A stretch of 64,000 nt of DNA, taken from Chloroflexota bacterium. GTDB taxonomy: Bacteria; Chloroflexota; UBA6077; JACCZL01. Position numbers and translations under genes: made by a program. Location of the stretch: assembly GCA_020845495.1 (NCBI GenBank), contig JADLFM010000128.1:186001-250000 (forward strand), given 5' to 3'. Below the pieces are notes generated by a model, which worked only from the letters and a program-made list of their open reading frames with translations, made no database searches and was not told where the DNA came from. How positions within the stretch are numbered: the first letter of the stretch is position 1; each line of letters opens with the position of its first letter. Shown here piece by piece: positions 17,245 through 26,759 of this stretch.

Positions 17245-18267
17245 TCAGCCGAACTTGCGGACGGCGTAGAGGCCGCCGCCGACGAGGCTTTGCCCGAGCA
17301 GCACCAGCCGCCGCAGCAGCGCTACTGCCAGCGCGACCTCCGGCTCGACGCCCATCAACCCGAGCAGCGCCACGAAGACGAGCTCCTGGGTGCCGATGCC
17401 GTTGATGGAGAGAGGAAGCAGCCCGACCACCAGCACGACCGGCGCGACGACGGCGACTTCGATGAGGTGAACGTCCGCGCCCACCGCGAGCGAGTAGAGG
17501 TACAGGTTCACAATCGAGAGACCGTTCGCCACCATCGAGATCGCCAGCGCCCACGTCAGGACGCTGGGCGCGTCAGCGTACGAATACACTGCTTCAGCGG
17601 CAGCTACCGCCTTCGAGCCGAAGCGCTTCCCAACGACCGGCACGGACGTCAGCCGCCGGATCAGTGCCAGGGCAGGCGCATGGAGTGGCGTCCGAATGAC
17701 GAGTAGGCCGACTGTTCCGAGACCAACCGCGAGGCCGGCGATCAGCACCTGACTGATCTGCCATGGCACCACGGACGGGTTGGCGGCGATGGCGATGACG
17801 GCCAGCAACAGCACGGAAATGGCGCCGATGAGTCGGTCCATCAAGACGGCTGCTGCCGAGCGCGCCTTCGAGGTGACGTGGATCGAGGCGCCGTACGCCC
17901 GCACCACGTCCCCAGCGAAACGCGACGGCAGGATGTTGTTGAAGAACATCGCGATCAGGTAGAGCCGGATCAGGGTCAGGAGCGGCGCGGCGTCCTTCTG
18001 GCCGCCGATCATGATCTGCCAGCGCTTGACGTTCACGATCATCGCCACCAGGGCCGAGCATGCTGCCAGTCCGACCCAACGCCAGTCCGCTGAGGCGAGC
18101 GTCGCCAGCGCATCCGACAGCCCCACCTGCCACAACACGTAGGCCGACACGCCAACCGCGATCGCGATCTTGAGGATCTGGCCCAGCGGACCGTTCCGCT
18201 TCTTGGCAGGCTGCTCGACCCGTGGCGACGCAACGGCTGCCACGGGTGACTCGTAGCCGATCGACAT
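17245..18267 (-). CDS. Lysylphosphatidylglycerol synthase-type TM protein (YbhN/UPF0104 flippase-like)
   Basis: 340 residues from ATG 18267, whose A overlaps the TGA of the upstream glycosyltransferase, indicating translational coupling. About eight membrane helices; the signatures INVKRW-like NVKRWQIMI, FFNNILPSRFAGDVVRAY and LPLSINGIGTQE are typical of the family (PF03706). Members are flippase-like modules related to the membrane part of MprF and often sit beside glycosyltransferases. With the glycosyltransferase gene, a role in making or moving a lipid-linked sugar or glycolipid is inferred. Confidence 0.85.
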   Translation of the reverse strand: MSIGYESPVAAVASPRVEQPAKKRNGPLGQILKIAIAVGVSAYVLWQVGLSDALATLASADWRWVGLAACSALVAMIVNVKRWQIMIGGQKDAAPLLTLIRLYLIAMFFNNILPSRFAGDVVRAYGASIHVTSKARSAAAVLMDRLIGAISVLLLAVIAIAANPSVVPWQISQVLIAGLAVGLGTVGLLVIRTPLHAPALALIRRLTSVPVVGKRFGSKAVAAAEAVYSYADAPSVLTWALAISMVANGLSIVNLYLYSLAVGADVHLIEVAVVAPVVLVVGLLPLSINGIGTQELVFVALLGLMGVEPEVALAVALLRRLVLLGQSLVGGGLYAVRKFG

Positions 18268-19433
18268 CAGCGACGCTCCTTGCACCGGGCTCGTGCGGCG
18301 ACGTCCGCATACAGGTCGACGTACCGCTGCGCGAGCATCCGCCAGTCGAACTCGCTGCGCACCCGGTCACGGGCACGCTCGCCGAGCCGCCGGGCCTCGT
18401 CGGGGTGGCTGGCCAGATGCACCAGCGCGCTCGCGATCCCGGCTGGGTCTTTCGGGCTGACGAGAATGCCGGCGTCCCCTACCACCTCCGGCGTACCTGC
18501 CGAATCGGCCGCGATGACGGCGAGGCCGGCGCTCATCGCTTCCTGAATGACCGTCGGCGAGCCTTCGCGTTCGGACGGGAAGACGAAGACCGACGACCCG
18601 TGGTAGAGCCGCCGCAGGTCCGGCGAGCTACGGTCGAGCCAGCCCCAGAAGCGGACCGGCTTGCCGATCCGAGCCGCCTGGGCCTCGAGTACTGCGCGGT
18701 ACGGCCCATCCCCCACGATCTCGACCTCGAGGTCCAGCGGCACGCGGCTGGCCGCTTCGAGCAAGTACTGCACACCCTTGAACTCGTGCAGGCGCGTCAC
18801 CGTCAGGACACGAATCGTCCCGTTGCGCGCAGGTGCTGATCCTCCGTGGTCGACGCCGTTGCTCGATCCGAGCGGGCTACAGCCGTTCGGGATGACCTCG
18901 ACGGGAACATCCGGTGCGTTGGCCTGGATGCGGGAGGCCAGGTGCCGCGAGACGGCCACGACGGCGTCAGCATCGCGGACCAGCCCACGCCAGACCGGCC
19001 CGAGCAGGTGGTGGTCGAGCCGGAAGCGATTCGGGTTGTGTCCCGGAACGTCCGAACCGCGCGCAGTCAGGACGTAAGGCAGGCGCCGGAGCCGCCGCAG
19101 TGCGTAGGCAATCGGACCGGTCGGGAAAATGAAGTGCGCGTTGCAGAGATCGTACTGATGACGAGTCGCCAGAACCGTCGCGGCGGTCAGCCCGCTGGCC
19201 ACGTAACTGACCATCTCGTGCGTGTGGCAGACCTCTTTGCGAGTGCGGATGCTCGGCACCCGGAAGACCCGCACGCCGTCCATCGTTTCGCGGCGCGGGA
19301 TGCCCCCGATGCCCATCGTGACGACGTCGACATCGTGGCCGAGGGCGACGACGTTGCGTGCCAGGTTGAACGACGAGGTCGACCCGCCCGCGCCGAGGGG
19401 TGGGAACTCGTAGTTGAGCATCAGGATGCGCAC
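18267..19433 (-). CDS. Glycosyltransferase family 4
   Basis: 388 residues from GTG 19433, which follows GAAGGT and begins the Rossmann strand VRILMLNYEFPPLGAGGS directly. The upstream frame is open but non-homologous in appearance. GT-B fold of the GT4 family: NAHFIFPTGPI, LTARGSDVPGHN, a second Rossmann domain VLTVTRLHEFKGVQYLLEA, and the nucleotide-sugar motif REGSPTVIQEAMSAGLAVIA with the EX7E spacing. It transfers a sugar from an NDP-donor to a cell-envelope acceptor. Coupled by a 1-nt overlap to the flippase-like membrane protein downstream. Confidence 0.88.
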   Translation of the reverse strand: MRILMLNYEFPPLGAGGSTSSFNLARNVVALGHDVDVVTMGIGGIPRRETMDGVRVFRVPSIRTRKEVCHTHEMVSYVASGLTAATVLATRHQYDLCNAHFIFPTGPIAYALRRLRRLPYVLTARGSDVPGHNPNRFRLDHHLLGPVWRGLVRDADAVVAVSRHLASRIQANAPDVPVEVIPNGCSPLGSSNGVDHGGSAPARNGTIRVLTVTRLHEFKGVQYLLEAASRVPLDLEVEIVGDGPYRAVLEAQAARIGKPVRFWGWLDRSSPDLRRLYHGSSVFVFPSEREGSPTVIQEAMSAGLAVIAADSAGTPEVVGDAGILVSPKDPAGIASALVHLASHPDEARRLGERARDRVRSEFDWRMLAQRYVDLYADVAARARCKERR

Positions 19434-19739
19434 GGGGCTACCTTCATGGCGCGGGACCGCCGGTCGACGGCCGTTCCCATGCTCTCCATCTGCTGCCGTG
19501 AGCCGGCAGGCCGAGGGCTGCCCCAGCGCACGATGCGCGAGACCGCGATGGGACGTCTCAAACGGAGGAGCGCTCCCTTCAGTGCACGGGACGGAATCTG
19601 TCGCCCGGCCCGGGGCGGGTCGATTGTGGCACACCCCCCCACGAGCCATCAACCTCACGGCTTCCCTCAGCGCCCACGGAGCGCCTCACCGGACCTGATT
19701 CCAGGCCCGTCAGGGGGGACGTGTTCCGGCCTCGCGGAG
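19434..19739. other. Gap upstream of the glycosyltransferase
   Basis: About 300 bp between the glycosyltransferase start and the 3' end of the secreted-protein gene, all minus-strand context. No RNA gene, strong terminator or convincing ORF was seen. Confidence 0.4.
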
Positions 19740-21563
19740 TCAGAACGCGCCAGGGCCGCCGCCGACGAATGAGGACCAGGAGCCGCAATCGTCCACGGCG
19801 ACCAGCACGACCGTTGAGGTTTGGGTCGAGTTGATGCGGTAGATCGAGAATGAGACGGCCTGGGTGCCTTCGTCGAACTCGAGGACCGTGCCGGCGTCGA
19901 TGCGGTCGCCGCTGAAGGTCACGGTGGCATTGGCGATCGTCGTGAATTGAAGGGCGTGCAAGTAGTTGTCGGGTGCACCCGTCCCGCTGCCAGCCTCAAC
20001 CGTGACTCGAAGGCGCCCGGTCCCCGACGGAACCGTCGTGAAGGTGACCGCCGGGCGGGGTATGCACGACGCCCGCGGTGTGGCGGTCGGGGTGAGGGTG
20101 ACGGTTGGCGTCAAGGTGACGGTCGGTGTCGCGGTGGGAGTGCTGGTGGGCGGAAGGGTTGGAGGGAGCGTAGCCGTTGGCTGTGGCGTCTCGGTCGGCG
20201 CGGTAGTCTTGGTCGGCTTTGGCGTCTCGGTGGGTGCGGGCGTCTCGGTGGGTGCTGGTGTCTCGGTCGTAGTGGCCGTTGGCGTGAGCGAAGCCGTCGG
20301 AGTGATGGTCGGCGTGGACGTTGGCGCCGCGGTCGGACCGCCCGGCGTGGGTGATGCGCTGGTGTCGCCGGCAGCGTGGAGTGGTGCCGTGGCCTGTCCC
20401 GAGCCAGGGTCGAGCATGAGCGACGACGTGTCGACGGCTTCGAAGTTCGCGCCGAACACTTCACCGAGCGCCTTCAGGTCGTCGGCGTCCCAACGCTCGT
20501 CAGCAGAGCCACTCAGTCCCCAGGCCGGACCCGTATCGGCGAGAAACATCCCGTAGCGTTGGAGTGCCACCAGGATGGGCCGCACCTGCATTGGAAAGGC
20601 GGCAGGATTGACGCTCGGCTTGAGACGGAAGCGGGCGCCAGCCGGCGGCGCGGCAACGTCGTCGACGGTGCCTCCGTGACGGGCTGGCCAGACGTAGGCG
20701 GCAGCGACACTCGGGCCGGTGAAGCGCAGGGCGTGGCCGATTGCGCCGGTCGATACTTCATCGTGACGCACGAGGCCGGGAAAGACTGGCAGGCCGGCGA
20801 GATCGGCCGAGGACCAGCCGTCCGGACGCAGATCGTTCGAGCCCAGATCGAAGAGCGCGGCGTTGGCTGCGCGCCACGAGGCCGGCGCGTCCTGCTCGGC
20901 GCCACGGAGCTCGGAGAGCAGGCACCGATCCCGATCGACGGCGATGACGCGCCGATCTGGCCCCGATACCGACGCATTGACGGGCAGCCGATACGGCCCC
21001 GGATCGCTTTCCGACGGCTGCTCGAGCGTCACCTCCGACGCCCGCGTCGTGCCGTCGACGACCCGATACGCGAGCCCTTCGCTCGTGCCGAAGCTTGCCC
21101 GAAGGTGCTCGGATGCCCCGATGCTCTCGACCCACGCCGCCGACATCGGATGCACGGGGAGCCCGTCGACTCGAGTGTTCCAGATGCTATCACGAGGGAA
21201 GACGGAGCATGCGCCCAACTCGCCGGGCGCAGCGGCCGATGCGCGAATGGTGTTCGCCCCACGAGACGTGGTTGCACTCTGGACGGCGAACACGGTGGCG
21301 GCGTGCCCCGGCACGCCGACTGCGGCGTGCAGCCCGAGTACCCCGACGAGCAGCACGAGGACCGCGATGCGGGCGCACTGGCCGCGCCTGCGCACCGGTG
21401 AGAGGCCGCCAGCCAATGACCGGCCTGCCGATGACGATCCACCCGATGGCACCGACGCCCCATCGGCCGATGACGGACTGGCGGATGACAGAGACGACTT
21501 CACGACTGGAACAACGTGTTCGACGAGCCGCTGGGGACACCCGGCCCGTCCATCGTGATACAC
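19740..21563 (-). CDS. Large secreted protein with Thr/Pro linker, function unknown
   Basis: 607 residues if GTG 21563 is used; the start is uncertain because no ribosome-binding site is visible. A membrane or signal segment (IAVLVLLVGVLGLHAAVGV) lies at about residues 67-85. A globular domain follows (about 115-395), starting CSVFPRDSIWNTRVDGLPVHP and containing GGTVDDVAAPPAGARFRLKP. Then comes a roughly 100-residue Thr/Pro/Ala linker of TPTATPT type and a C-terminal beta-rich domain ending in a Gly-rich tail. Such linkers are common in exported Chloroflexota proteins. The N-domain resembles proteins of unknown function; no catalytic motif is recognised. It is divergent from a CarH-like regulator only 88 bp away, which may control it. 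Confidence 0.7.
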   Translation of the reverse strand: MYHDGRAGCPQRLVEHVVPVVKSSLSSASPSSADGASVPSGGSSSAGRSLAGGLSPVRRRGQCARIAVLVLLVGVLGLHAAVGVPGHAATVFAVQSATTSRGANTIRASAAAPGELGACSVFPRDSIWNTRVDGLPVHPMSAAWVESIGASEHLRASFGTSEGLAYRVVDGTTRASEVTLEQPSESDPGPYRLPVNASVSGPDRRVIAVDRDRCLLSELRGAEQDAPASWRAANAALFDLGSNDLRPDGWSSADLAGLPVFPGLVRHDEVSTGAIGHALRFTGPSVAAAYVWPARHGGTVDDVAAPPAGARFRLKPSVNPAAFPMQVRPILVALQRYGMFLADTGPAWGLSGSADERWDADDLKALGEVFGANFEAVDTSSLMLDPGSGQATAPLHAAGDTSASPTPGGPTAAPTSTPTITPTASLTPTATTTETPAPTETPAPTETPKPTKTTAPTETPQPTATLPPTLPPTSTPTATPTVTLTPTVTLTPTATPRASCIPRPAVTFTTVPSGTGRLRVTVEAGSGTGAPDNYLHALQFTTIANATVTFSGDRIDAGTVLEFDEGTQAVSFSIYRINSTQTSTVVLVAVDDCGSWSSFVGGGPGAF

Positions 21564-21587
21564 AAGCTGAATGGGCTCGTGACATCG

Positions 21588-21615
21588 GCGGCCGCAAACT
21601 GGTGGGCCGCTTTTT
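21588..21615 (+). terminator. Terminator-like hairpin in the leader of the CarH-like gene
   Basis: GCGGCC (21588-21593) can pair with GGCCGC (21605-21610), followed at once by TTTTT. It lies 36 nt before the regulator's start. It could be a small intrinsic terminator, an attenuator, or chance; the stem is only 6 bp. Confidence 0.3.
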
Positions 21616-21651
21616 GTGGACCGCGCTGCTGATATCGAGTAGGGATCGATC

Positions 21652-22620
21652 GTGCAGGTGAGTCTCGACCCCGAATTGGACGAGGTGGTGCGCGCGTCGG
21701 ATCGGCCGACCTACAACACGGCGGCCGTCGAGCAACGTACGGGGCTGCGCCCAGCCACCTTCCGCGCGTGGGAGCGTCGCTACGGGTTCCCCAAGCCGAA
21801 TCGTCTGCCCGGCAACCAGCGGCTTTACTCCGATCAGGATGTTGCGGCGATTCGCTGGCTCCAGCGGCGCACCGACGAAGGGCTCTCGATCAGCCACGCG
21901 ATACGGCTGTTGCAAGATCGGCTCAGCGAGCGGCAGACGGCTGCCTCGACGATGGTAGTTGGCCGGCCCCCGGCCGAGATGGCCCGTGACCTGGTCGGCG
22001 CACTACTGGCGTTCGATTCGACAGCGGCCATGTCGGTGCTCGCCGAGGCGTTCGCGATGTACCGGGTGGAGGATGTCTGCCTCGAAGTCGTCCAGCCAGC
22101 GCTGGTCGTGGTGGGCGAACGCTGGGAGCACGGCGAGATCAGCGTCGCCGTCGAGCACTTCGCTTCAAACTTTATCCGGCGTCAGTTGTTCGCGCTGTTC
22201 AACGTCTACGAGACCGGGCACGGGCGCGGCCGGATCTTTGCGGGCTGCGCCCCGGACGAGCGGCATGAGATCGGCTTGCTCATGCTCTCTCTCTTCCTCG
22301 CTCGGCGCGGCTTTCGTATGACCTACCTTGGGACCGGTCTCGTCGCGGTGGGCCTCGGCGAGACGCTGCACCGCTACCGCCCCGATCTCCTCGTCATCTC
22401 CGCGTCCCGTGAAGACACCGCCAGGGGCTACGAGGAGATCGCCGCCGTCGTCAACACGCTCCCGGAGCCGCGCCCCATGCTCGGGTACGGTGGGCACGGG
22501 TTCGACGACCCGGCGTATCGGGCCTGCCTGCCGGGACTGTACCTTGGCCTGGATGGGCGGACGGCCGCTGACGTCGTCGAAGGGCTCATGATCGGCTCAT
22601 ACGATCGTGGCCGCGCGTGA
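21652..22620 (+). CDS. MerR-family regulator with cobalamin-binding domain (CarH/LitR-like)
   Basis: 322 residues. An N-terminal MerR helix-turn-helix (YNTAAVEQRTGLRPATFRAWERRYGFPKPNR, residues 21-51) is followed by a four-helix cobalamin-cap domain with the W-x9-EH motif (Trp158, Glu168, His169) and a Rossmann B12 domain with E-x-H-x2-G (Glu203, His205, Gly208), His205 being the expected lower axial ligand. CarH/LitR proteins bind adenosylcobalamin, repress as tetramers in the dark and release DNA when light breaks the Co-C bond. In Thermus CarH the residue after the Trp is His132, the upper ligand of the photoproduct; here it is Glu159, then His160. No carotenoid genes are nearby, and the divergent secreted-protein gene is the obvious candidate target. 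GTG start. Confidence 0.85.
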   Translation: MQVSLDPELDEVVRASDRPTYNTAAVEQRTGLRPATFRAWERRYGFPKPNRLPGNQRLYSDQDVAAIRWLQRRTDEGLSISHAIRLLQDRLSERQTAASTMVVGRPPAEMARDLVGALLAFDSTAAMSVLAEAFAMYRVEDVCLEVVQPALVVVGERWEHGEISVAVEHFASNFIRRQLFALFNVYETGHGRGRIFAGCAPDERHEIGLLMLSLFLARRGFRMTYLGTGLVAVGLGETLHRYRPDLLVISASREDTARGYEEIAAVVNTLPEPRPMLGYGGHGFDDPAYRACLPGLYLGLDGRTAADVVEGLMIGSYDRGRA

Positions 22621-22738
22621 TGGAGGAGCGCACGTGGCACCAGAGCTGGACCTGTGACCGCCAGCGCGCCCTGGCTGGTGCGCTGCTGTCGGAAACTCCC
22701 GAGGTGTCGACCAGTCGTGCCCCATCGCGAGCGCCCGT

Positions 22739-23284
22739 TCAGTCGTTCCCAGCCTCGCTCGATGGGGCCGCCGGCCCGAACCGATGCACGATCTCCGCGA
22801 TCAGTCCCGACGTCGAGCGGCCGGCTTCGAGCGGTACTAGTACGACTCGCCCGCCGTTCCGCTCCACGCTTGCCCGCTCCGGGAGAGGCCGGACGGCGTA
22901 CTCGACGCCTTTGACGTACACGTCCGGGCGAACGGTCTCGATCAGCCGCTCGGCAGTCAACTCGTCGAACAGCACGACGTAATCGACGCACTCCAGGCCG
23001 GCGAGCAGCTCGGAGCGCTCTGCTTGCGGCAGGACCGGACGATCCGTCGCCTTGTAGGACCGGATCGAAGCGTCTGAGTTCAGCCCGACGACCAGCAGGT
23101 CGGCCTGTGCTCGCGCCCGCTCCAACGAGCGAAGGTGCCCGACGTGTAGCAGATCGAAGGCGCCGTTGGTCAGGGCCACTCGCCCGCCGCGCGCCCGGTG
23201 GGCGGCTAGTTCGCCCACCAACGTGTCAAGCGCCACAATCTTCCCGGCGGCCGGCCGCCAGCGTCGTTCGGTCATCGTGTCCAT
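22739..23284 (-). CDS. RfaE/HldE C-terminal-type nucleotidyltransferase (cytidylyltransferase-like)
   Basis: 181 residues from ATG 23284; ATG 23275 preceded by GGGGATGG is a possible alternative. The cytidylyltransferase fold signature TNGAFDLLHVGHLRSL contains the HxGH nucleotide-binding motif. GLNSDASIRSYK, RPVLPQAER, VDYVVLFDELTAERLI and PDVYVKG match the ADP-heptose synthase C-terminal family. In HldE this domain adenylates heptose 1-phosphate. A stand-alone version in a probably LPS-free organism may activate another sugar phosphate for glycoconjugates. No kinase partner is adjacent. Confidence 0.85.
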   Translation of the reverse strand: MDTMTERRWRPAAGKIVALDTLVGELAAHRARGGRVALTNGAFDLLHVGHLRSLERARAQADLLVVGLNSDASIRSYKATDRPVLPQAERSELLAGLECVDYVVLFDELTAERLIETVRPDVYVKGVEYAVRPLPERASVERNGGRVVLVPLEAGRSTSGLIAEIVHRFGPAAPSSEAGND

Positions 23285-23514
23285 CCCCGGGCGAGGATCG
23301 TAGCAAGTGGCGTCGCTCCTGTCAGTCCCTAGGAGGGGACATGGGGGCGTGTACGCCATGGGGGGATATGAGAACATGTAAGCCGCGCCGCCCAGAGGAA
23401 GACGGCATTCAGGCCACGGACGTGGCGCGGCCGAAGCACCGGGCTGGCTATACTCGCTCTGGGGCCGTCGCTGGCTGGACGTCGGCGCCCGAATTCGAGG
23501 CAGGAAGGCATGGC

Positions 23515-24180
23515 ATGGATGCGACGCAGCTTATGGTGCGCGGAGTCGTCGTCGGCCTCCTGCAAGCAAACTGCTACATCGTCGGGTCTCGGCGCACCGG
23601 CGAGGCGATCTGTATCGATCCAGGGGACCAGCCCCAGGAGATCCTGGCGCTCGCCCGTGATATGGGCGTGCGGATCACCAGGATTCTCGCCAGCCACGCC
23701 CACTTCGATCACATCATGGCCGTGGGTGCGCTGAAGGATGCCACGGGCGCTCGCTTCCTGCTCCACCGCGACGACCTCACTCTCGCTCGTGATCTGCCCG
23801 CCGCCGGCCGGACCTGGCTCGGGCACGATCTCCCGCCGGCACCCGACCCGGATGCCTTCGTCGCGGACGCTGACGACGTCGAGATTGCGGGCACCTCCCT
23901 GCGCATCCTTCACACGCCGGGTCACACCGAGGGCAGCGTCTGTCTCTACGGCGGCGGCATGCTTTTCAGCGGCGATACCCTCTTCCGTGGCTCGATAGGG
24001 CGGACCGATCTGCCCGGCGGAAGCTTCTCGAAGATTATGGAGAGCATTACGACCCGCTTACTCGCCCTGCCCGACGACACTATCGTGCTGCCAGGCCACA
24101 TGCAGCAGACGACGATCGAGGCGGAGCGAGCCGGCAACCCCTTCGTGCGCCAGGCGCTCGCCGAGCGCCGGGGCGGCTGA
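23515..24180 (+). CDS. Metallo-beta-lactamase-fold hydrolase (glyoxalase II-like)
   Basis: 221 residues from ATG 23515 after AGGAAGG. Metal-site motifs are SHAHFDHI (HxHxDH), a later His in HTPGHTEGS, an Asp in LFSGDTLF and a final His in VLPGHM, a complete dinuclear site. The sequence QANCYIVGS near the N-terminus and GSIGRTDLPGG are typical of the small YcbL/GloB-like group. Likely a cytosolic thioester or glutathione/thiol-conjugate hydrolase; the substrate is unassigned. A TATACT box at 23449-23454 may be its -10. Confidence 0.88.
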   Translation: MDATQLMVRGVVVGLLQANCYIVGSRRTGEAICIDPGDQPQEILALARDMGVRITRILASHAHFDHIMAVGALKDATGARFLLHRDDLTLARDLPAAGRTWLGHDLPPAPDPDAFVADADDVEIAGTSLRILHTPGHTEGSVCLYGGGMLFSGDTLFRGSIGRTDLPGGSFSKIMESITTRLLALPDDTIVLPGHMQQTTIEAERAGNPFVRQALAERRGG

Positions 24181-24217
24181 GAGGGCCGGGGCGGCTGAAG
24201 GCAGTGGAGTTGAGGGC

Positions 24218-24304
24218 ATGGCACTGGATGCGAGAGACGGTGAGGCGATCGAGTTGCGCCAACGTATAAGCGGGCCGGACTGGCCACAACGAGCCGGCGC
24301 ATGA
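24218..24304 (+). CDS. Possible 28-codon leader ORF coupled to panE
   Basis: ATG 24218 follows GAGGG and encodes 28 residues (MALDARDGEAIELRQ...), ending in TGA 24302-24304 that overlaps panE's ATG in an ATGA arrangement. This geometry favours translational coupling. It may be a leader peptide or chance; no conserved feature is recognised. Confidence 0.3.
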   Translation: MALDARDGEAIELRQRISGPDWPQRAGA

Positions 24305-25245
24305 CCCTCGGAGACGTGGGCGCACCCTGGCGTCTTGCCGTCGTCGGACCAGGCGCGCTCGGCTGCCTGTTCGCCGGCTCGCTCGCGCTTGCCGGCCACG
24401 ACGTGCGGCTGCTCGGACGCCGCCCAGAGCAAGCGGCTGCGCTCGCGCGTGATGGGCTGACTATCGAGCACGACGGGACCGTGCGCCGCGCGAGCGTGCG
24501 TACCGATACCAACCCGGCTCGGCTCGGGCCGGTCGATCTGGCCATCGTACTCGTGAAGGCGACGGACACCGCCGCCGCCGCGGAGGCCCTTCCAGCCCTG
24601 CTTGCGCCGAACGGGGCCGCTCTGAGCCTTCAGAACGGCCTCGGTAACGTCGAGAGCCTGAGCGCCGTGCTCGGGCCGGAACGCGTCCTCGCGGGCGTCA
24701 CCTCGCAGGGCGCGACCCTCCTTGGCGTGGGCCGGATTCGGCACGCTGGCTTCGGGCCGACCACGTTCGCCGAGGCGGTCGGAGGCCGCTCGGACCGCGC
24801 CGAGCGTATCGCGGCCCTCCTCGAAGCGGCCGGCTTCCCGACCACGGCGGTCGAAGCAGTTGCGCCGGTCGTCTGGGGCAAGCTCATCGCCAACGCCGCG
24901 ATCAATCCACTTGGCGCGCTCCTCGACTGCTCGAACGGCGAACTGGTCGAGCGGCCGTCGTCAGCTCTGCTGTTCGATCGCCTCGCCGGCGAGGCAGGGG
25001 CGGTCGCGGCGGCCCTGGGCGTCGTGCTCCCGTTCCCTGACTCGATCGAGCATGCCCGCGCCGTCGCTCGAGTGACGCACCGGAACCGTAACTCGATGCT
25101 TCAGGACGTCGAAGCCGGCCGCCGCACCGAGGTCGAGGCGATCAACGGCGCCGTCGCCCGCCTGGGCGAACACGCGGGGGTACCGACCCCGCTCAACGCC
25201 ACCATGGCAGCGTTGATCCGAGCGCTGGAAGAAGCCCGGGACTGA
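24301..25245 (+). CDS. panE: 2-dehydropantoate 2-reductase
   Basis: 314 residues. Rossmann motif VVGPGALGCLFAGSLALAGHDVRLLGR, the adenine-ribose Arg pattern of NADPH users, ALSLQNGLGN, ERVLAGVTSQGA and the catalytic-domain motif WGKLIANAAINPLGALL (Lys and Asn of the active site) are all present, with the late Glu region RRTEVEAINGAV. It reduces ketopantoate to pantoate with NADPH in pantothenate/CoA synthesis. The length is typical (about 300). The start overlaps the stop of a short upstream frame; no strong Shine-Dalgarno immediately precedes it, consistent with coupling. Confidence 0.88.
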   Translation: MTLGDVGAPWRLAVVGPGALGCLFAGSLALAGHDVRLLGRRPEQAAALARDGLTIEHDGTVRRASVRTDTNPARLGPVDLAIVLVKATDTAAAAEALPALLAPNGAALSLQNGLGNVESLSAVLGPERVLAGVTSQGATLLGVGRIRHAGFGPTTFAEAVGGRSDRAERIAALLEAAGFPTTAVEAVAPVVWGKLIANAAINPLGALLDCSNGELVERPSSALLFDRLAGEAGAVAAALGVVLPFPDSIEHARAVARVTHRNRNSMLQDVEAGRRTEVEAINGAVARLGEHAGVPTPLNATMAALIRALEEARD

Positions 25246-25421
25246 GCGCCTCTCTGCGCGAGCCGCGCCAGGGGCAGCATACGGCGGTCGCTGAAGGCGG
25301 CTCCTGCCTGGCCGGCAAGCGGCGCAGTTAGCGCACATCGGGGATGGATCCCGGACGTGCAGACGTCGAGCGGGCTCGAGTTGGGCGGAAGACCGGTACC
25401 CAGTGGAAGCGACGGGCCGGC

Positions 25422-26408
<987 letters not shown>

Positions 26409-26759
26409 GATGTCCCCGCCGAGATCGGGGAGGACAGCCAGGCCCGAGCGGGCGGACATCGCCGGCGTAGCGCCCGCGGGCAGGCTCAGCAGGTCGATCG
26501 GCACCGTCGTCACTGAAAACCTACCTATCTCGTCGGATTTTCATCCAAGTATACCGCCCGCTGTCGATCGGCCGCAGAAGTGGCCGCCAACTCGCCCTAT
26601 CCGGTGCTGATGTCCAGCGGCCTCCCCACGATCGGCCCGGGTCGATAGGGTAGCATAGGCAGGGCGGTTGCGGTCACGAGTCGACGCGCCAACGCGCCAG
26701 GACACCGCGATGTGGGCGAGTGCAGGATATGACGTCGCCCGCCGCGCAGGAGTAGAGTG

